This document shows, one piece after another, positions 49,501-59,376 of a DNA stretch of 64,000 nucleotides. The DNA lies in the NCBI GenBank assembly GCA_014526335.1, contig JACTAT010000014.1:2906840-2970839 (forward strand), given 5' to 3'. Under the pieces are notes generated by a model. That model ran no database searches and was not told the origin of the DNA. It worked only from the letters and a program-made list of their open reading frames with translations. A program made the translations under genes and the position numbers. Origin of the DNA: Chrysaora quinquecirrha (lineage: Eukaryota > Cnidaria > Scyphozoa > Semaeostomeae > Pelagiidae). The number at the start of each line of letters is the position of its first letter. Position 1 is the stretch's first letter.

Positions 49501-51913
49501 GATCCGATCCAAAGCATTCACACGGGATCTAAACAGAGCCAGAGACGAGCTGGCTCTACTTCTGAACAGATCCAAAACTGGCTCTAAACAGTGCCAGAAA
49601 AGGTACGGATCAAAGAGATCCCGTGTTAACGGAAGGCGTTTTCCAGCCGAAACTAGCTCTGGATCGGACCAGAGCCGGTACAGTTTCTCTCGTGTAAACG
49701 GGGTCTATATTATATCTACTAATGTGCCCTAGACTATTGCATTTTCTTTTAGTGCCGTTGCTTACACTGTAGCTGTTGGCCTGTTGTTGGCTATTGGACA
49801 AGAAGTAACTGGGCCAATACCAGTAGAAAAAGTGAGTCATATTTTCCTATTGGCCTATCATTATTCCCTTGCATCTTATTAGTTGAGTACCCGGTCTTTA
49901 TCTTAATTATATGATAATGTCAAATAAAGCTGTGGTTTGGGGGGATTTTCATAAATCAGAAGACCTATGGTAAAATAGGAAATGCCCTCCGTCTCTGTTC
50001 CTTTTTGATAGCTTCTCTTCTAGGAAATTAATTATAGCCCTTTCTTGAGGTGATATGGTCGAGTTGTCAAGGCATTCGTCTCACGATCGTAAGATCGTGT
50101 GTGCGAATCTCGTCGGGGCAACTTTCCACAAGCCTACAGTCAACTCTCAAGTCCATCCTTCCGAGATCGGTGAATGAGTACCCGTGGCACAAACCAACTG
50201 TATATAGCTTCCCTCAAATCCCGGCCTGTGTTAAAATTAACAAATTACATTGATTGCTTGCTTGCCCTGCTCATACTACAAAGCTAGCGTTATGGCTTGG
50301 AACTAAACCTGGCCCTAGCTGTTGTGAACGCGTAAAAGTTTAGGCCCTGCTTGGGCTATCTCGGCCCTGGTTTAGAGATGAGGCCTAGTTGTACTGTAGA
50401 CATTTTTACTGTCTGAGTCAGGCATGGCCACAAGCCTTCAGTCAACTCAGCTGCCCATCCTTCTGAGGTCGATAAATGAGTACCCAGGGTATTCGTTCTA
50501 GAATATCATTCTGGGGGCACAAGCTGCAGGTCCACATCAGCTGTATAGCTTCCAGAACCCTAGACCTGCATTAACAAATAAAGATTGCTTGCTTGCTTGC
50601 AGGTAAACTTTTAAAGTCTAGGTCCATGTTTTTATAGTGTGAACAGTGCTTATCAACATGTTTGTTCAAATTTTTGCTTACGTTCTTCAACAGCAACCTG
50701 ACTTAGAGGCAATTCTTAGCAACAACCCTGAAGCATTTATAAAAACGATTCAGCGGTGGTTAGGACTGAGTCGGTGAGTATTTACTTTTCGTACATTTTT
50801 GTATGCAGTCGTATGGAATGAGTATATTGGATACAAAAACCTTACAAGTAGAACTGCTAGCCCCTCACATATGACCTGCCGAAGTGAGCGAACTTCCTTG
50901 ACTACGAGGCTATTTCCACCAACCATCAATGATCAGTGGAGAGGGCAAACACGCTTTTTTATTTATAATGAACCTACCTCGAGGCCAAGTTCTTAAAGTT
51001 CCTTATTTTTGGACCTCTGAGGGAATCGTAGTTCCAAAAGTTCCTTGATATAGCTCTTTAAGTTTAACTGCGCATACAGTCATCATAATAATAATAGAGA
51101 GACACTTGCACGTCAGCAAAGCTCCATACTACTCAAGGAAACATTTGATACATGTGTAACGTACAATTTATGTGATTTTCGACTACAAATAAATGGAACA
51201 GGCTTTCTAATTCTTGATTATTTGCAGTGATAAAAGCATTCAAAATTGAAAAGTTCATTATGATTTTCTCTTTAGTAGTATAAGTTCTTTAAATTTTCGG
51301 GCCTCTACAGGCAGGTTCCTTATAAAGTGGTTCTTTATAAAAAAAAAGCGTGAACTTAGGAAAAGAAGGGTAGACTTGTTTACTTGTTTTCTACTAGAAT
51401 ATGTGGTTACAGCTGGTAGAATGTTGGTGTACAAAGCCAGAGATCAAATGTTCGAGATCTTTCCTGATCGCATGAACCCTCTCGTGTTGTCTACAGAATA
51501 TATTTTTAACAGATGAGCTTTGACTCGTTTGAAAAAACACCAGACTTGTTTGATGAAATTTGGGATCAGTATCCCTGCATGTTAATAGGGGTTCCTTTTC
51601 TGTCTTAAAAACTATAGTCTTTTATATTTATATGTGGCATCCGTTATTTTGAACATTCGCTATCTCGAACAAATTCCAGTTTTCCTTGAGAGTTCGAGAT
51701 AGCGGATGTCAACTGTATTCCTTATCCGGCCATCTCATAAATTGTTGCTGTTTTTTTTTTTATTTTAGTATTCCTTTGAAGCAAGTTCAGTCACTTCCTT
51801 CTGTAGCCCAAACATTTCCAACGTCAAGGTCAATCTTAGAAGCATTAAACACTGAAATTGATCATGAATATTGCAAAAAGAAAATACCAGAATACTCTAA
51901 ACGTGATTCCTAA
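34515..51913 (+). CDS. TTC13: Tetratricopeptide repeat protein 13, 25 exons found
   Basis: TPR protein with a signal peptide; animal relative of plant SRFR1. Exons: 34515-34617, 35404-35435, 35891-35966, 37038-37108, 37208-37279, 37938-38030, 38759-38875, 39106-39219, 40510-40595, 40729-40801, 41575-41643, 41846-41950, 42738-42801, 42913-43030, 43119-43156, 44580-44625, 45227-45354, 46011-46193, 46574-46657, 46937-47012, 47261-47364, 48416-48542, 49753-49831, 50694-50773, 51769-51913. The first encodes a signal peptide (LLVLVLSISTAAFLSEA). TPRs fill exons 4-12. The C-terminal half matches vertebrate TTC13: HSKLDTPL, YTEQPGIQPHIS, GFMPNWRLNKAM, FTWRDIFDVSLKWRKL, VAYTVAVGLLLAIGQEV, LPSVAQTFPTSRSILEALNT. 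Anomalies: a one-base frame break in exon 14, an exon apparently missing between 48542 and 49753, and a GC donor at 41644. Confidence 0.96.
36222..36359. mobile_element. MITE type 2, copy 2
   Basis: TAGACTTATCACATTTGTC ... GAGGAATGTAATAAGTCTA, interior CTCCTCCACACTCCACCACC as in 14642-14776. In TTC13 intron 3. Confidence 0.85.
38222..38676. mobile_element. 455-base MITE bounded by TTAA
   Basis: Both borders carry TTAA. Inner ends are inverted: ACCGCCGCTACACTTGCGA and TGCGACAT..TGTAGCCGCGGCT on the other strand. TTAA borders suggest piggyBac-type mobilisation. In TTC13 intron 6; relative at 32803-33205. Confidence 0.72.
39222..39400 (+). mobile_element. LINE 3' tail fragment
   Basis: Reads SRLWNNLPESLKLTSN..F.KKFKNLTFESY then stop, the typical last residues of non-LTR retrotransposon ORF2 (CR1/L2-like). 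It starts within a few bases of the TTC13 exon 8 donor, in the same frame and strand. Confidence 0.75.
41644..41845 (+). other. TTC13: GC-AG intron 11 of TTC13
   Basis: Exon 11 ends CAG and the intron opens GCAAGT; it closes TTCTTCAG before exon 12. Apart from the C, the donor is a perfect U1 match, as is usual for GC donors. Protein joins as LKDYQ-ACLYIEPDHYGCQYM, collinear with vertebrate TTC13. Confidence 0.93.
42118..42645. repeat. (TGTCT)n pentanucleotide satellite
   Basis: Over 500 bases of TTGTC units with sparse substitutions in TTC13 intron 12. A five-base period has no in-frame stop, so it creates long false frames on both strands. One sub-block (about 42195-42300 and 42310-42420) is itself duplicated. 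Confidence 0.97.
43700..44160 (+). repeat. Tandem array, units of about 160 bases
   Basis: Two good and one partial unit share GAGCAGAGT(C/G)GAGAAAA, ATTCAGACTTCCTC and TTGATACG(C/T)GGATCTTTTT. In TTC13 intron 15. Confidence 0.7.
44700..45020. repeat. CAAACATTG-rich dispersed repeat
   Basis: Ends TTGTTTGACAAACAATGTTTG followed by TGTTTGGCTAGGACC, as in the other copies (GGCCAGG-type end). In TTC13 intron 16. Confidence 0.5.
45781..45862 (+). mobile_element. SINE-B fragment
   Basis: CAACGTCGTTGGCTCTTTGA head, degenerate B box CTTCGACTCCC, then ATATGCCACTTGTGGAAA. In TTC13 intron 17. Confidence 0.65.
46243..46372 (-). mobile_element. SINE-A, copy 4
   Basis: Reverse copy: GGTTAACC, GTGACGCTACCGTAGCTGG, GCTCGAACCCCGACC. 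In TTC13 intron 18. Confidence 0.82.
46725..46820 (-). mobile_element. SINE-B tail fragment
   Basis: GGCTATG..GGGCCTTCTTCAGTACCATACA then TTTTTTATGAATGGC, reverse of the SINE-B tail. In TTC13 intron 19. Confidence 0.6.
48637..49240 (+). mobile_element. Three SINE-B copies in a row
   Basis: tRNA-derived units start at about 48637, 48885 and 49110. Each has an A-box-like GCTCAGTAGAAACGTCGTTGG (or variant), GCA(G)TCCAGGTTTGAATCCC as B box, and a tail with TATGTATGGTG..GTAGAAGGCT and ATAGCCGAAAC. They occupy the TTC13 intron where an exon is expected but not found. Confidence 0.85.
49315..49712. repeat. GATCCAGAGCC-type repeat
   Basis: Repeated CTGGTCCGATCCAG / CTGGATCGGACCAG and GATCCxxxxC(T/A)GGCTCTA words on both strands, ending CGTGTAAACGGGGTCTATA. 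Probably a fold-back element; similar GTTTACA(C/T)G(A/G)GAC words occur at 61330-62140. Confidence 0.5.
50047..50275 (+). mobile_element. SINE-C, copy 1
   Basis: tRNA-like head GGTCGAGTTGTCAAGGCATT with hairpin CACGATCGTAAGATCGTG and B-box-like GTGCGAATCTCGTC, body CATCCTTCCGAGATCGGTGA, tail ATTGATTGCTTGCTTGC. In TTC13 intron 23. Confidence 0.78.
50405..50605 (+). mobile_element. SINE-C, copy 2, headless
   Basis: Shares GCCACAAGCCTTCAGTCAAC, CATCCTTCTGAGGTCGATAA and the tail GATTGCTTGCTTGCTTGC; the tRNA head is missing. Same strand as copy 1. Confidence 0.75.
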
Positions 51914-53074
51914 GTAATATTTATATACACTATTTTTGTAAAGTTTGCCAATTTTTAGTCTTCAATATGTTTTAACGATAATGAATTTTCAGTTTTTCGT
52001 ACAAATTTTACCTGTAGTAGTTTTCCTGTCTCAGAATCGTCTGACAAGCATTCCTTCTGCAGTGGGGAATATCCCAAATGTACGTATACAAAATCCCAAC
52101 GTAGTTGTGCCACAATAGTACGAGCTGTTGTCCAAAAAGAGAACGTTTTATTACGGTTACACGGTTTTGTCAATATTTTGGCTCGGGTTTTCGGTTTTTC
52201 CCGAAAAACTACAGTTCGTGGTTTTTCGGTTTTGAAAATCTCGTCGGTGAACAGAAAGAAAATATTGATTTCAGATGTACATGAAAAACTGCAAGTGATC
52301 CTGCTCTAGGGTCCTTTACAGATGAGGGGGTACAACAGGGACAGGAGGGTATCTCGCATGTACAAATGAAAGAACACACCCTGACAGGAATTTTTTCCAG
52401 ATGTTCTGATGAAAGGAACACTGGGACACAGAAGCACACATACATAGCACACATAGTCATCAACCATCAGCAGCAAGGAAATTGCCAGCTATTTGGCATC
52501 GACCAGAACGGAAACTAGGCATTTCAAAATTGTGGTAATACAGTACCTTATTTGACCATATCATAGCCGTCATGACGCAATGAATGATGCTATAACTTTA
52601 TGACGTCATAAATATGAAACGCAAATAATAAACGGAAATAAAGTATAAAAATTAATTTACGAGAATTTATATTGAAGAATAGATTCTTTTGTGGAATAAA
52701 GAATATTTAAAGAGCAAGCAAACAAACATAAGCTGGGTTTAACTGTTCTTCTTACATTTTACCACTCTAAAGATATCACGTGAAATTAAATGCACTGATG
52801 GCTCTTCAAATGACATTGCAAATCACGAAATCATCTGACATTATGGCTTTGTCTCAGACTAAAATATTTATTCATTGCACATTCACCACACGTAATGCAG
52901 GTCCGACTTCTGATTGGTCAATATTTTAGTTAAACCAATCAGCAGTCTGCTTGAGGCTATTTCATACCTGGTCATTAGAAAGAACGTCAGGATTCTGAGG
53001 GACCAGAAAAGTTTGTCTGTGGAAGCACCTGAAAACTGTGATCTGAAATTTTAAGCCTTTTAAAACCTTTCAAA
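51914..53074. other. TTC13-NUMB intergenic stretch
   Basis: TTC13 3' UTR then NUMB promoter. AATAAA occurs at 52627 and 52695 and could end TTC13 transcripts. No further exon or clear repeat family recognised. Confidence 0.5.
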
Positions 53075-56000
53075 ATGATGAGAAAACTGAGAAGAACGTT
53101 GAGCTTTCGAAGCAGATCTAAGTACCGTGCGAATAATAATCCTGCAAACTGGGAAAACGACAGCATCAATATCAAACATGGAGGACTCAGTTTTTCGACC
53201 AAGGTGAGTATGGCCTCTTGGGTCGTCTTTGCCGGACGCTTTTTTGTGAGGAAACATGTTCGTTATTTTCAATTGAGATTTTCAAATGAATTGCACATAT
53301 TTCTGATAAGTAGGATAAATAATTTGCTGCTCCATTTTCTATAAAATCTTACAGCTGTCATCCAAACGCGGCGTTTTGTCCCATCCCACATTCCTTTGGC
53401 TTTGGGCCTAACCTACAATCAATGTGTTTTGAAAACGGAAGGCGAAGGCCTACCATAATTCCCCGCTGCATTTACAAACACGGATAACCATTTATTTGTC
53501 AGATTGGTATAACATGCGTCAAGAATTTTGTTTTAAAGGCTTTGTTAACGAAAAGAACACGCGAATACTTCTGATAATGGAATCCAAGAAACCAAAACAT
53601 CTACTGATCATCAGCCACCAAATGCCAAACAACATCAAGACATGACAAAACCAACCTCGATCGTGGACATAACATAGTCTAGGGAAAGATTTGTGCTGTG
53701 GTATAAAATTATACTTGTTCTATAACCATACATGTTGAGGCCTGTAAAACCTAGCCACCTACTTCTAAAATTGCTTTGATGGTTCTAGAGAGGGAGGGGA
53801 TGCTAAATTCTTTGTTTTCACTCTATAAAAATTTTAGGAATTTTGTTTTCATCAGCAAAAATTAGTATCAGGTCTATTAGCCCAAGCTCTGTTTTGCCCA
53901 ACTTCTTTTTGCCCATGCTGGTCTTTTTGCCCAACATTGTTGGTCGTTTGGCCCACTAAAGAACTTGCTATTTATCCCTTGTTTCATTATTAAAAACAGT
54001 CACCAAGGTCATAATCAGGGGTTTGGAGGTTGAGCCCCAAATGTTAATGATCAAATAATTGACAAACTGCAAGAAAGAAGTTATCTGTTTCATTTCAGGT
54101 TGGGCAAACAGCCATGATGGGTTGGGCAAAACTTCTTAGAAGGTTTGGTGAAAAGGAAGTTTTGCAAATCGGGGTTGGGCCAAACGCCTTGAAAGGCAAA
54201 AAGATTTTTAGGGTCCTGGACTTCCTTTCCTGTTTGACCAAAATAACCAGGCTCCTCCCACAAGTGTATAGCACAATTGCAAGTACTAATAAAGTCCAGA
54301 CAGTCTTATCAATCTTGTATTCTGCTTTGTATTGTATATTGTAGCACATCCCCCCACCTTTTGGGCTTTGGCATTTCAAAGAAATTATCATATTATCAGA
54401 ACTTTTGCTTAAACTTGATGTTCAAAAATGAAGCACATATTCTATAGCAGCTTGTGGGTGTATTTGTATTTAAACAGGGCTGTTCAAATATATGTCTATT
54501 GCAAAGTAAAAAAACCATACTGTTACGTTGTATTGAATAAGATAAAGCACTATATGTTATTCTGGTCTTTTCATAACAAAATAACAGTGTTGTTTGACCA
54601 TTGTTGTATTCATTATGCTGTCTCAGTATTATCCTGTTTGGCATTGCTTTGTAAGAAATCAGACAAGAACCAGGCCTGCACAACCTGTTATGTTGAAAAC
54701 AAACTGTTTTACAGAACAACAGTGCTTTGGCAGAGATCTGTGGCTTGGGCTGCCAGATTGTTAAAAAAAGTCCTCATTGCTCAAAAAGTTGAGAACTTAT
54801 TCATGTTTTCCATTGTTCAGAAAAGAAAATAACTTTAATGTCTTTACATTTCTCAGAAAATTCTGTATTTTGCTCCAGCTACAGTAGTGTCACAGCCAGG
54901 GTCCAAGGTGTTGATTAGTTGATCTACAACCGAGATCCTAGCAACTGGTGCTAAAAACATGATTTCACCTTTACCTTTCACCTATAAGTTCAACCTTTTT
55001 TATTTTAGTACCTTGGTGCTGTTGAGTTCAGGAATCAAGAGGAACACAAGTTTGCACACAAGCAGCACAACAGCTGAGATTGGTTGGTATTGTATATCAT
55101 TATTGTCTAGACTTTGCAGTAGCTGCCTTTATTCACAATAATATCTAAGTTTCTGTTTCTGTTTGGAAATGTATGCAAGGGCTACTATCAGAAGCAAAAA
55201 AAGTGCTCACTGAAGCACAAGAACAAGGTCCAGTATTAAAGAGGGTCAAGTCTTTGTACTCTATTTTGAAATGGGAGATATATTCTTCTGCATTAAGTTG
55301 AGAAATCTTTGCAAGTCTATATGGGAATTGCTTAAGATAATGGTATTGAATCCTTAAGTCCCAGGATGAATTTCCCACTTCTTGTGTGTCAAACCCAACA
55401 CCAAATTATGTAGAACAGAGGCACAACCTGTAACCTGATTATGCAACACAGCCTGCATGCCAAGCATAGAGCCTTGATTCATTGCAGTGAATTTTGAATT
55501 CAGTGCTAGGAAAGGCATGTTAAAATCTCATGTTAAAAGTGCACACAGTGCAGCAACTCATTCACAAAAACTGTATCCTTGCTGTCCAGTGTTTTTTGGT
55601 TACAACGCTGATCAATCTAATTGACATCTATGTTAAACTGGACAGCTATGGCTCTGTTTGTGCTAGGGATAAATCTACTTGAATTACGTTTGACACCAAT
55701 GAGAAGGGTGCTGTTTAACCAAGGCCTTAATGGTTTAACTACAAAAAGTCATGATCTGTTACAACAGATAAAGCACATGTATTTGTTTTTGTTATTTTCA
55801 GAACCAACATGGTAGAAAAAAGAGGGTCACACTTTGGGTAACTGAGGACACACTGCGTGTTATTGATGACATCACCAAGGTAATTTTTATTAAGCTACTC
55901 AACCTTTTACAGGCCTTATCATTGTATTATCAGATGTGCTACCTCACATAGTGCAGTTTCAATCCATTGTGATGACTGAATCATTATGCAAATGATGGAG

Positions 56001-59000
56001 TGTCAATGATATTCATTACCAGAGAGATTTTTCCACAAGTGGCATTCCACAATAGATAGGATTCGAACCTGGACTGCATGACCAGAGAGCCAACGACATT
56101 TCTACTGAGCTATAGAGCTCAATGAAACCTCCGAGTAACTCTCTAAGTCATACAGCCCAAGGCTCTCCTTCCGTTTTGCATTTTGTGTTTCGGCTATGTT
56201 GAGCCTTCTTCAGCACCATACATATTTTTATTTATTTGTCATGAATGGCGAACACTAGGATAGATTTTTCCACAAGTGGCATACCATGTTCGCCATTCAT
56301 GACAGCTAAATACAAATGTGTATGGTGCTGAAGAAGGCTGAAAAAATTTTCAAGGCAGAATTTTTACCCAGATGCAGATCGCAATGCACCAATCAGAAAG
56401 TGAAGTAGTATTGGCATTGTGTTTTAAATACTAATGGTATAAATTCCACCTAAGTCAATTGTTCTGGTCTGTTTGAGTAATAGACGAAAAGAGCTTCTAT
56501 GTCCAAACTGTTTCTCACAATTTACATAGAATCACAAGAGAGAGGAATTGGCCTTGAATTTGAAGTTTTTCCAGATTTTGTTTGTTTGAAACATATTTAA
56601 AGAAAATTCTCATTTCATATTTTTCCAAGATGTCCAAGTGCTTTGAATTTTTTATTCTTTTAGTCACTGGTAGTTGATCAAGTAATTGAAAAAGTTTCCT
56701 TCTGCTCCCCTGACCCTCATGATGATAAACTATTCTCCTACATCTGCCGAGATGGAACTACACGTAGATGGATGTGTCACAGTTTTAGAGGAATCAAAGA
56801 TACAGTAAGTTTGATTAAGCTTGAAGTTATGCTAAACTTGCTTTTCTAGTGCCTGTTTGCTCCTTTTTCCCTAGAAATGCTTGGAAAAAGATTTGGTTTG
56901 TTTCTTCTTAAAAAAAGTATAAGATTATGAAGACTTTGAACAACATTTATAATATACTTTTAATTGCTATGCCTTCATTAAGTCTGTGAACATGTTTCTG
57001 TATCAGTATTTTTAATTCAAGCATTATTACAGCTGCATCAGCTTGCATCATTACATCTGCTTTGCTTCAGTGTTTCTTTGGCCTAAGGCAAATCTTGAAA
57101 CACAAAAAATAACTGAAGGACTTGGACAACATTTGTTGTCAAGGAAACTGCATCCATTTGATTTGCATATTCTACATCACTGTCATCATTGTTTTGGCTC
57201 ATAATTGGAGATGTTTGTTATTAAAGAGACAAACAAAGATACAAACTCGGGCAGTGTATTTTTATTAGTTTGTTTTTTGAGAAAATATTCTACTGTGTGT
57301 CCACTGTTCCACTATATGAAGACAGAAGGGTATTTCAAGGACAGAAGGGCAAAAGGTGTACTAGATTTTCATTGAAACTGAAGGTTTTCTAAAGGCATTA
57401 TTTGAAAGCAATAGAATTCCGAAGGCTGTATGAAGATATAAAATCAGTGTAAAGGGTGAAAAATGTGTAAAAATTTTATAAGGGTGTTAAGTTCTCCTTT
57501 GGAGTAGACTGTAAATTCATAAATAGAAATAGTCTAAGCCATATGTTTATTTTGTGTTTTTTCCTTGCCAGGGAGAAAGAATCAGTCATGCTGTTGGTTG
57601 TGCTTTCACAGCTTGTTTACAGAAGAAGCAACAACAAAATATGAAAAATGAAAACTTTCAGGTAAATTTCAAAATTTCACTTTAAATTATCTAAATTAGA
57701 ATACCTTGCTGTTACTACATATAGGCTATCATGCCAAGCCTCTGTGCATCTGATTTGGCACTGTTAAGGGTTTTGTGACATTGAGTAATAACGAACCTCC
57801 AAATACGACACAGAAACAAAAACAACTAGATACAATTAATGGAAATTTAGATTTCCAATATTTCGTTTCTAACAGTTCTTCTTCAGGGAAAATGACAAGA
57901 CCATCTGACATCTTATGACATTGTCTCAATATCCAAACTTATAGATCTCTTTGACAAAAGGCCAACATATAAAACTCTTTAAAAATCCCAAGACAATGAG
58001 TTGCCCATGCTAAAATTTTTAAAGCTCCCAAAACTTTTAAAATCTTTATTTCGAAATTCTGACAATTTTATCATTGCCTAAAAGGACTATACGAGCTATC
58101 GAAAGTTCCCTCAATACATTGCCATCAAAGAGTCTTGAGATGTTGCTTTTCAAAGGGGGTTGTAATCAATAGCCCACTTGTTATCACTGAAAGCAAACGA
58201 AAAATTGTCTCATTTTTTATTGAAAATACAAAGCAACTGAGTATTTGTGCCTTATAAAAAAATGTCGAGGACTAATGAACATTATTTTTAAGCAACGTGA
58301 TGATACCTGACAGAATCAAATAAGTGGAAATTAAATATGCTTATTTTGAGTAGTGGGCAATATTGAACAAATGAAGATGTAGAGGAGGTTTTTGTGATGC
58401 GTTACTACGCGCCATATCATGAGAAACATAGGACTGTGAAGTTATATAATATAGGACTATCTTCCCCAGTGCTGGTTTTTAGTCTATGAATACGTAGTTT
58501 TTGTGTTGTTTTAACTTTTTAAATCGTATGATTAAGATGAACAAGTAACTAAGATAGAGGATATCATCATTGCAGAGGTCGGCCAGCACTAGAATGTCAA
58601 AGCTGAAAGAAAAAGGTGCTGCCAATGGTGTTGTGTTGCCGCAGGAAAGCGTGCAACAGCTGCAGAATATCAATCAAGCTGAATACGATGAAAGGGTCAA
58701 AAAGGCACAACAACCAAAGCCAGTTTCATCTCCGTCGGCAACCTCTAAAGACCAAGACAAGCTTATCAATGGTGTCAGTTCGCCTGAAGCTAGCAAGAGT
58801 GCTAATACATATGTCCGACCAAGACCCACACCCTCGACTAGCGATCCCTCGCCGTTCACAAGGCACATGTCTCTACCTTACCGTTCAAAGCCGATGAGTG
58901 GGCACGCTCTCGCGCACACTTCCAATACGTACAAAGCTTTGACGGATGACAACACCATTCCTCGTCTTCCAGCAGATTTTCTTACCGATGAATCATCAAG

Positions 59001-59376
59001 CGTCCAGTCAGCTGCTGTTAATAACTCAACAAAACAAACCGTCAATCAAAGTCAGGTCTCTCAAGCTGATATGTGGCTTGCGACAGCTGCAAGCGAACAG
59101 AAAAGCGCCAATTTACTTGTCACAACTGTGCCAAATCCCTTCTCAACTGCTTCGTCGACCACAACAACGCCCGGCGCTCTTGGCACTGCTGGATGGCACC
59201 AGCCACATCAACTGCATCCAACTCCCCAGCCAGTCGCCGAGCAGAAACCCAATCCGTTCGGTGATACCTTCGATCAACAATGGAAAGCAGCTATCGTTGA
59301 TAAACCAGCTGCAGCAGCCCAGACCCCGAACCCTTTCGCAGTGGATTTTGGAGGCAGGCAGGAACAATTTGTCTAA
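53075..59376 (+). CDS. NUMB: Numb, PTB-domain endocytic adaptor
   Basis: Membrane-associated adaptor that antagonises Notch and links cargo to AP-2 and EH-domain proteins. Exons: 53075-53203, 55009-55082, 55802-55879, 56664-56804, 57572-57661, 58576-59376; about 437 residues. N-terminus [16 protein letters not shown], then the PTB domain: [75 protein letters not shown]. The last exon has [10 protein letters not shown] (counterpart of the aPKC/14-3-3 site KRQLSLR in human), [14 protein letters not shown] (human TPSEADRWLEEV), and three NPF motifs, one in [11 protein letters not shown] where human has DPFEAQW. The first ATG is chosen; a second follows immediately. Exon 2 reads in frame for only six residues (YLGAVE), then needs one extra G to continue as the family does. 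All introns are phase 0 once that base is allowed. Confidence 0.95.
54878..54978 (+). mobile_element. SINE-A, copy 5, 3' half
   Basis: GTGTCACAGCCAGGGTCCAA, GATTAGTTGATCTAC, GAGATCCTAGCAACTGG. It ends about 30 bases upstream of the NUMB exon 2 acceptor. Confidence 0.75.
56028..56345. mobile_element. SINE-B copies in opposite orientation
   Basis: 56028-56270 is a nearly full reverse copy (GGATTCGAACCTGGACTGCA as B box, CAACGACATTTCTACTGAGC as head). 56270-56345 is a plus-strand tail (GTTCGCCATTCATGACAG, GTATGGTGCTGAAGAAGGCT). In NUMB intron 3. Confidence 0.8.

Noticed and set aside
55168..55240. [17 protein letters not shown] frame as an extra NUMB exon
   Set aside because: It looked like the Numb EDAVKKLK helix, but exon 2 with one restored base already supplies that helix ([10 protein letters not shown]) and joins exon 3 in phase. 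Adding this block would duplicate it and break the family length.
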